Assembly: GCA_030407315.1 (NCBI GenBank)
Contig: JALQPE010000184.1
Span: forward strand, 1 to 22,113
Reading direction: 5' to 3'
DNA: 22,113 bases
Source of the DNA: Asparagopsis taxiformis
Taxonomy: Eukaryota; Rhodophyta; Florideophyceae; Bonnemaisoniales; Bonnemaisoniaceae
Each line of letters opens with the position of its first letter. Position 1 is the stretch's first letter. A program made the translations under genes and the position numbers. Below are positions 17,500-22,113 of the stretch, in pieces. The notes below the pieces were generated by a model, which saw nothing but the letters and a program-made list of their open reading frames with translations, had not been told where the DNA came from and searched no databases.

Positions 17500-20400
17500 C
17501 TAATTCCATGCTCTAAACGCTGTCCCATAATGAACGTAGAGCTCCTGCCCCGGACGGATATCGCGGATTGCACGTACTACAATGATCTTCGGATTTTCTA
17601 GGTCCTTCGCCTTGAGCTTCTTCCCCGTCGAACCGCTGCTGTAGTTCTCGACAAACTCGACGTTGGCCATCCGCCTGGTGTCTTCCGCCGGAGTGTCCTC
17701 ACCTCGCAAATACCGCGGGTCGTTGATGAACTGCGCCGAACAGAACGGAGCCGGAACAATCCAAATTGGATGCTCGATGTTTTCGTCGTCCTCCGCTGTT
17801 GCATACAGCTTGATAGCATACATCAAGAATGTTTCCTTCGTTATCGCCATGTGACCCTCTCCGTACGCGAACCTCATCGACTCCTTGCTCATATCAGAGT
17901 ACACAACAGTTCCGTAGTATGCACATACTTCGTCACCAACATTAAATGTCTGTTCAGCGAAGAGCCCTCTTCCTGCATTTGGATGCTTAATCAGCGATGG
18001 TCGAACGCTCAATTTTTTCGCAACACAATCGTGTGCCCGCATCACGCGAGGGTTTTCAGTTTGCAACCAGCGGCGCAGGGAAGGTGGCCAATAATGTACC
18101 GGTTTCTCCATGTGCTCGCGCGACGCAATCGACTCTGGGCACAGCTGCCAGAGGTACTGCCGAATATATTTCGGGAACCTCTGGTACAGGGGAAGGCCAG
18201 GTGGGGGTTCGATGATCCTGCGTTCCCTCTGCGTACGCATCGTGACAGAGGGGGACGCCAAGAACTTCTCAGCACTCTGTTTCGCTTCTGTCGTGACCCT
18301 CATGTCAGTGTTGTTTGAAAGAATTACACGTGACATGACTGCACACAGCTTTGGAAGCGATCGTACCACACACAATTTGTCCATGTCACTGCCGACGAAA
18401 ACACGGTGCTCAGGCAAGCTCATAGCTGCTTTTCCCGTTGCGAAAGTGCCAGAGAATGGATCGACAACAATATCACCAGGCTGTGAATGCTGGCTGATCA
18501 ACTCCATCATGAGAGCGACGCTCTTCTGCTCTGCACGAACTCTGACCGTAGCACCGGTTGTGCTCCTTGTTCGCCACACCATCTCATTCGAATCGATGGC
18601 GGGCATATTGATGGTGACGTTGCACCACGCCGGGTACGTGCCGTCCATGTATCCGTGGTTCCTATAGGCCACCATCTCGCTTCCGGTCTTGAACGGAACA
18701 CCTCGCTTCCAGAAGTGGATAGCGACCTCTGCCATGTTCATGCGTTGGTACCTCTTCCGCCCCGGCATTTGATAGAGGTGCCCAGGTAGTCGGACAAACA
18801 ACAGAGGTACCTCGTCAACGAAGAAAACTGAATTCCGAACGACGTCCTCCTCCTCCTCGTCCTCCTCCTCATCCGCACTTTCTTCGCCACTGTGCTGCGA
18901 TGCTTCGGAGTCCGAATTCATGGACGTAACCTCTTCTTCATCCGACCCGTCATCACTGGCAGCAGTATCGGTTGGGCCTTCTGACTGCGGTCCTTTGTAC
19001 GTTTCCAAGTAATGGAACCATTCGTAGAACTGCAAAACCGAGCAGAACACGATGCCGTGGCCACCGGGGCGCAACAGCTCGTCAAACACTTCGATGCTAG
19101 CCTGCATATCTTCTGCAGTTAGCCTGTCGTACGAAGAGTTGGAATCGTTCCTCTTACGACGAACATTGTAGGGCGGATCAGTCAGAATGAGCTGAACGTT
19201 GCCCGTGATGGGCACGTGTTCTCGGCTCTCGTCGGCACTGACCAAATCTTCGAAAGGGACGTCGTACACCCGGCAATACTGACTCATTTTCGAAAGAAAG
19301 TCCTTTGCGAGAGCCTGCCCTTCACTTTCCTGCTCTTCTGTCGCATGGGGTGACGGTGACGGGGGAGACGGCCCTTGGGCAGTAAGACTGGTCCTCCCAG
19401 GTCCAAGTTGAAGCCTGGTTGTGTGTCTTGTCGACGGAACCAAACCTCTCCCTCCTGTGTTGCGACGAGTGGGAGTGTCATCAACCGGCTTGGGGACCTT
19501 TTCTGCGTCCGCGGCTTGTGGTGCCGGGCGGAGGACAGCCATAACGTCTTCGTCGAGGGTGTCAAAATACGCTGGCAGCTTGTCCGGATTTCCGCTTGAG
19601 AAGTATATTTCCAGTGCCCCCCAGCGGTCGGACTCCGGCCAGGTGTACAGGTCCGGGTTGACGATAAGAAACTGCAACCGGTCGAAGAACTTCCTCACAA
19701 GGTCCCTAAATGCACTGTGCTGCGCACTGGTTCTTGTCTCTACTTTTCCACCATATCCATCAGGATGAGATAGGGGAGCTTTGTTGTGGTAGAGATCTAG
19801 CTTCTGCTCCATCGGTGCGAATAGACCTTCATCGAGCACGTCAAACCAATGCTCACTGCTGTCGAAAATGATGTACGGCGCCATCAACTCTTCGAAGCTG
19901 GAAAACTTTGCGGCGTAGGCCACATCGGTCCAAGCATGGTATAAAACTTGAACCACGTAACAAGCTCGATTAGTGCTTTTCCGATGGGCTGGGACGCGTG
20001 CGGCTTCGTTCCCCTCTTCGGCCGCATCTCCTATTCGGCGACGCGGCAGGTTCTTGTTGTGATTTCGGATGATAGACAACGCTTGGAAATACATCAATAC
20101 CTCGAACGTTTCCGGTGGAGCAAGAACGAAGGCGCTTGGTTCCCCGCGCTGCGGCGCCTGTAGTGGCGAAGGAAGCATGTTACATCCAATAAGGAAGGTC
20201 TGCGGCACGATCCCAGAAAGGATGCAGTGCTCAACCCATTGCCCGATACGCTCATCCTGTCTTGAAAACTCGGCAATGGGTAATGCCAGACGAACAATCT
20301 GCTTGGCTCGCTCAACGTTCATCTCTGCCATGACGATTTCGGCAACATCCGCCTCGACTCCAGCATTCTTCGAACGACCGCTGAAGGACATGCTGAGTCG

Positions 20401-20697
20401 ACCTTGCAGCGCCACAAATTGTTCTTCCGTGCCCTGCGCAACCCAAGCGCCAAGGTCCGCGTATGTGAAACCTCCCGGCTTGTCCGTCAAGTCTGCGAAA
20501 CTTGAGTGGGCGAATAAATCCAGCAAGAGGCGGAGGAAGTCTTTGCCAGCGAGAGTAGTTTCGCGGGCGGCGCGACCTACGTTTCGACGTGTACCCATGT
20601 CACTAGAATCCTCCCAAGGGCTAGCGGGTTCGCGCAGAATTGGCACGGTTGCGTCGTCAACGATCGGATTGCTGTTGCGCCTGCGCTTATTCGTCAT
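17500..20697 (-). CDS. Beta-class DNA adenine-type methyltransferase fused to a SET domain
   Basis: The product is 1065 aa from the ATG at 20695-20697 (MTNKRRR, a likely nuclear-localisation signal). The frame stays open to 20955, but those residues look like leader. Residues 1 to about 470 match nothing I know. The methyltransferase domain spans about 480-820: LILTDPPYNV (D507-P-P-Y510, motif IV, N6-adenine type) comes first, and VVDPFSGTFATG (D746, F748, G750; S-adenosylmethionine motif I) comes later. That is the beta-class order of CcrM-like enzymes. An acidic Asp/Glu insert (about 578-620) interrupts the domain. A SET domain fills about 895-1060: GRGLFAEQTF (G909-), FINDP (N992), ANVEF (N1012), RDIRPGQELYVHYG with Y1057. 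The gene ends without a post-SET Cys cluster. It should methylate DNA and protein or histone lysine in the nucleus; both activities are predictions. Repeats flank it on both sides. Confidence 0.88.
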   Translation of the reverse strand: MTNKRRRNSNPIVDDATVPILREPASPWEDSSDMGTRRNVGRAARETTLAGKDFLRLLLDLFAHSSFADLTDKPGGFTYADLGAWVAQGTEEQFVALQGRLSMSFSGRSKNAGVEADVAEIVMAEMNVERAKQIVRLALPIAEFSRQDERIGQWVEHCILSGIVPQTFLIGCNMLPSPLQAPQRGEPSAFVLAPPETFEVLMYFQALSIIRNHNKNLPRRRIGDAAEEGNEAARVPAHRKSTNRACYVVQVLYHAWTDVAYAAKFSSFEELMAPYIIFDSSEHWFDVLDEGLFAPMEQKLDLYHNKAPLSHPDGYGGKVETRTSAQHSAFRDLVRKFFDRLQFLIVNPDLYTWPESDRWGALEIYFSSGNPDKLPAYFDTLDEDVMAVLRPAPQAADAEKVPKPVDDTPTRRNTGGRGLVPSTRHTTRLQLGPGRTSLTAQGPSPPSPSPHATEEQESEGQALAKDFLSKMSQYCRVYDVPFEDLVSADESREHVPITGNVQLILTDPPYNVRRKRNDSNSSYDRLTAEDMQASIEVFDELLRPGGHGIVFCSVLQFYEWFHYLETYKGPQSEGPTDTAASDDGSDEEEVTSMNSDSEASQHSGEESADEEEDEEEEDVVRNSVFFVDEVPLLFVRLPGHLYQMPGRKRYQRMNMAEVAIHFWKRGVPFKTGSEMVAYRNHGYMDGTYPAWCNVTINMPAIDSNEMVWRTRSTTGATVRVRAEQKSVALMMELISQHSQPGDIVVDPFSGTFATGKAAMSLPEHRVFVGSDMDKLCVVRSLPKLCAVMSRVILSNNTDMRVTTEAKQSAEKFLASPSVTMRTQRERRIIEPPPGLPLYQRFPKYIRQYLWQLCPESIASREHMEKPVHYWPPSLRRWLQTENPRVMRAHDCVAKKLSVRPSLIKHPNAGRGLFAEQTFNVGDEVCAYYGTVVYSDMSKESMRFAYGEGHMAITKETFLMYAIKLYATAEDDENIEHPIWIVPAPFCSAQFINDPRYLRGEDTPAEDTRRMANVEFVENYSSGSTGKKLKAKDLENPKIIVVRAIRDIRPGQELYVHYGTAFRAWN

Positions 20698-21008
20698 AAT
20701 GGAATGAGTGGAAAATTCGGTACAGGATGGCGACCGCTCGGCGAGACAGTCAAATTTGACGACGTATCTCGTGACGTTTGCACTCTTTCGTGAGGAACAC
20801 TGGTTGATATCGAACGGAACAGAGTATACGGGTACACAGCACTGGAAAGGTCTTGAAACCCGTAACCGGTGTAGGTAATAAGTTGTGACGGATACGTGGT
20901 AGAGAAAAAATTTTAAAAAGATTGTGATTCCCTGCCTTTGAGTGTTGTACTGCAAGGCCGCCAGTCACATAGGTTGACACAGGTGCCTCACGCTTACCAG
21001 GTGAGCGA
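20698..21008. other. 5' region of gene 3
   Basis: This is the likely promoter and leader of gene 3. It contains an open stretch continuous with the gene, but with no conserved motif. An inverted repeat copy begins about 310 bp before the start codon, a position similar to that of copy 5 upstream of gene 2. Confidence 0.4.
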
Positions 21009-21207
21009 CATCCGGACGGCCACTGGACGTGGGGATGTCCGACTCAGATGCATTGCTGGCCAGCCCAGAAATTCTACAATTTCGGGCAGAAAAAATATTG
21101 CAAAAAACATCGATTTCGGCGGTCGATTGTGCCGTACGGCACACCCCCATCTCAAAAACATGTTCACATGTGCATGTTTTTGAGAATAGCCCAAATTTTA
21201 ATTCAAA
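21009..21207 (-). repeat. Palindrome repeat, copy 8 (inverted)
   Basis: The reverse complement of the core is read here from CAGCCCAGAAATTCTACAAT to CCCAAATTTTAATTCAAA. The 16-bp palindrome is at 21128-21143, and the 12-bp hairpin arms are perfect. The GGACGTCC end is diverged. It is a lone copy and the only full copy in inverted orientation, so gene 3 lies between repeats facing each other (copy 7 and copy 8). Confidence 0.93.
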
Positions 21208-21478
21208 GCAGGATGCAGATATTCGTCTTCTACCATTGTCAGAACACATTCGTATAACCACATTTGGAGAACCTGAGCCCAGAGCTATCGGTTTTGGCGG
21301 GAGCTAAGCCATATCTCATATAATCAGTAACTACTTCCCGCCAGCTGAGTGGTGGAACCCCTGCTATTTCTACCAACGAGACATACGGGGTGTCAACTCG
21401 GCAATCGTATATGATTTGGGTGCTAAATTTATTCAAGAGACGAATGGGCTTCGAAAAGGAGCCCAACTACGTCTACTT
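21208..21478. other. Spacer, no supported gene
   Basis: This is mixed-composition DNA between the inverted repeat copy and the minisatellite. I recognise no open frame or element. Confidence 0.35.
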
Positions 21479-21853
21479 GTGATCCATGGGTATAGGACTA
21501 TTCTATTCTTCTCCAGGCTTCCACCGTAGCCGCCTCCTCCGCCTCCGTTAATGGAAAGAATATCCGAACCGCACCTCAACATGTTCTTCATGTGATCCAT
21601 GGGTACTGACATCTCACATGCTCTCCAGGCTTCCACCGTAGCCGCCTCCTCCGCCTCCGTTAATGGCAACAATATCCAAACTGGACCTCTACATGTTTTT
21701 CTTGTGATCCATGGGTACTGACATCTCACATGTTCTCCAGGCTTCCTCCAAAGCCGCCACCTCCACCTCCGTTAATGGAAAGAATACCCGAACCGCAGGC
21801 TTCCTCCATAGCCGCCTCCACCTCCGTTAATGGCAAAAACATCTCACCGGGCT
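21479..21853. repeat. Minisatellite, 112-113 bp unit, about 3.4 copies
   Basis: Units start with GTGATCCATGGGTA at 21479, 21592 and 21704. Each contains CTCCAGGCTTCC, then CCGCC(T/A)CCTCCGCCTCC, then GTTAATGG. A shortened fourth piece begins with GGCTTCCTCCATAGCC at about 21799. The 113- and 112-bp steps are not multiples of three, so the repeated segments fall in different frames. That argues against a protein repeat, although one minus-strand frame crosses part of it. Confidence 0.85.
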
Positions 21854-22113
21854 GAAAACGGACGGACGACATTGGGTTCGTTCCGCTGCGTAGACGTTTA
21901 GAATCTTGTTAGAAAAAAGTAAACGAAAGAGAATGACATCTCATCTCTGTCGCAATATGTTCCATTTTCAAGTTCTCGGGTTCCACACCCATCAAGGCCT
22001 GGATCGAACCCTCTTCGATGGATAGGACAAATAGTGGAAGGCTTTAAGCCTGTGACCAAGCGGCTATTGATTGGTGGAGGAAGGAAATTACAGAGGAAAT
22101 TTAGCTGAGTACG
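21854..22113. other. Right edge of the window, nothing recognised
   Basis: No open frame with a motif is visible. A small palindrome ATCGAA...TTCGAT lies near 22011-22018 and resembles part of a tRNA T-arm, but the rest of a tRNA is missing. Confidence 0.3.

Noticed and set aside
20698..20955. 86-residue N-terminal extension of gene 3
   Set aside because: The composition is unlike the rest of the protein, and the internal start MTNKRRR looks like a normal nuclear protein start. I cannot exclude the longer form.
21433..21729. 98-aa minus-strand frame with Gly-rich part
   Set aside because: Successive minisatellite units are read in different frames, so this is not a protein repeat.
22000..22090. 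tRNA-like GGTTCGATCC on the minus strand
   Set aside because: The T-stem does not pair, and no acceptor, D or anticodon arms can be formed around it.

Overview
This window is a chromosome end from a eukaryote. It opens with about 0.93 kb of telomeric C-strand repeat whose 8-bp unit is CCCCTAAT (G-strand ATTAGGGG). The repeat grows more degenerate inward, as expected for a true left-hand telomere. Short tandem repeats and an interstitial telomeric patch follow, and then long intronless genes. The three large genes have chromatin- or DNA-type domains, nuclear-localisation-like basic clusters and long acidic, low-complexity linkers, which fits a unicellular eukaryote (alga, fungus or protist). 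I could not match the telomere unit or the proteins to a clade.

Layout: telomere (1-934); subtelomeric minisatellite and interstitial telomeric repeats (941-1322); gene 1 (1346-4849, +), a ParB-like domain joined to a 2-oxoglutarate/Fe(II) dioxygenase; 3.7 kb of mostly simple-sequence DNA holding two paralogous small Cys-rich genes (5135-5506 and 7379-7723, both -); an old relic of a repeat family (about 8586-8850); a C/T-rich strand-asymmetric block (about 8900-9900); a repeat array (10180-11640); gene 2 (11905-15837, -), a larger paralogue of gene 1; a second repeat array (16181-17285); gene 3 (17500-20697, -), an N6-adenine-type DNA methyltransferase fused to a SET domain; an inverted repeat copy (21009-21207); and a 112-bp minisatellite (21479-21853).

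The notable point is the combination. Within 20 kb of one telomere there are two ParB-like/dioxygenase proteins (candidate base oxidisers or demethylases) and one protein that joins a DNA-methyltransferase domain to a histone-methyltransferase-type SET domain. They are interleaved with a repeat family that carries an invariant 16-bp perfect palindrome and a strong hairpin. One reading is a subtelomeric or selfish cassette that writes and edits modifications on DNA and chromatin, with the palindrome repeats as its cis-acting sites. The domain calls are visible in the sequence; the functional linkage is inference.
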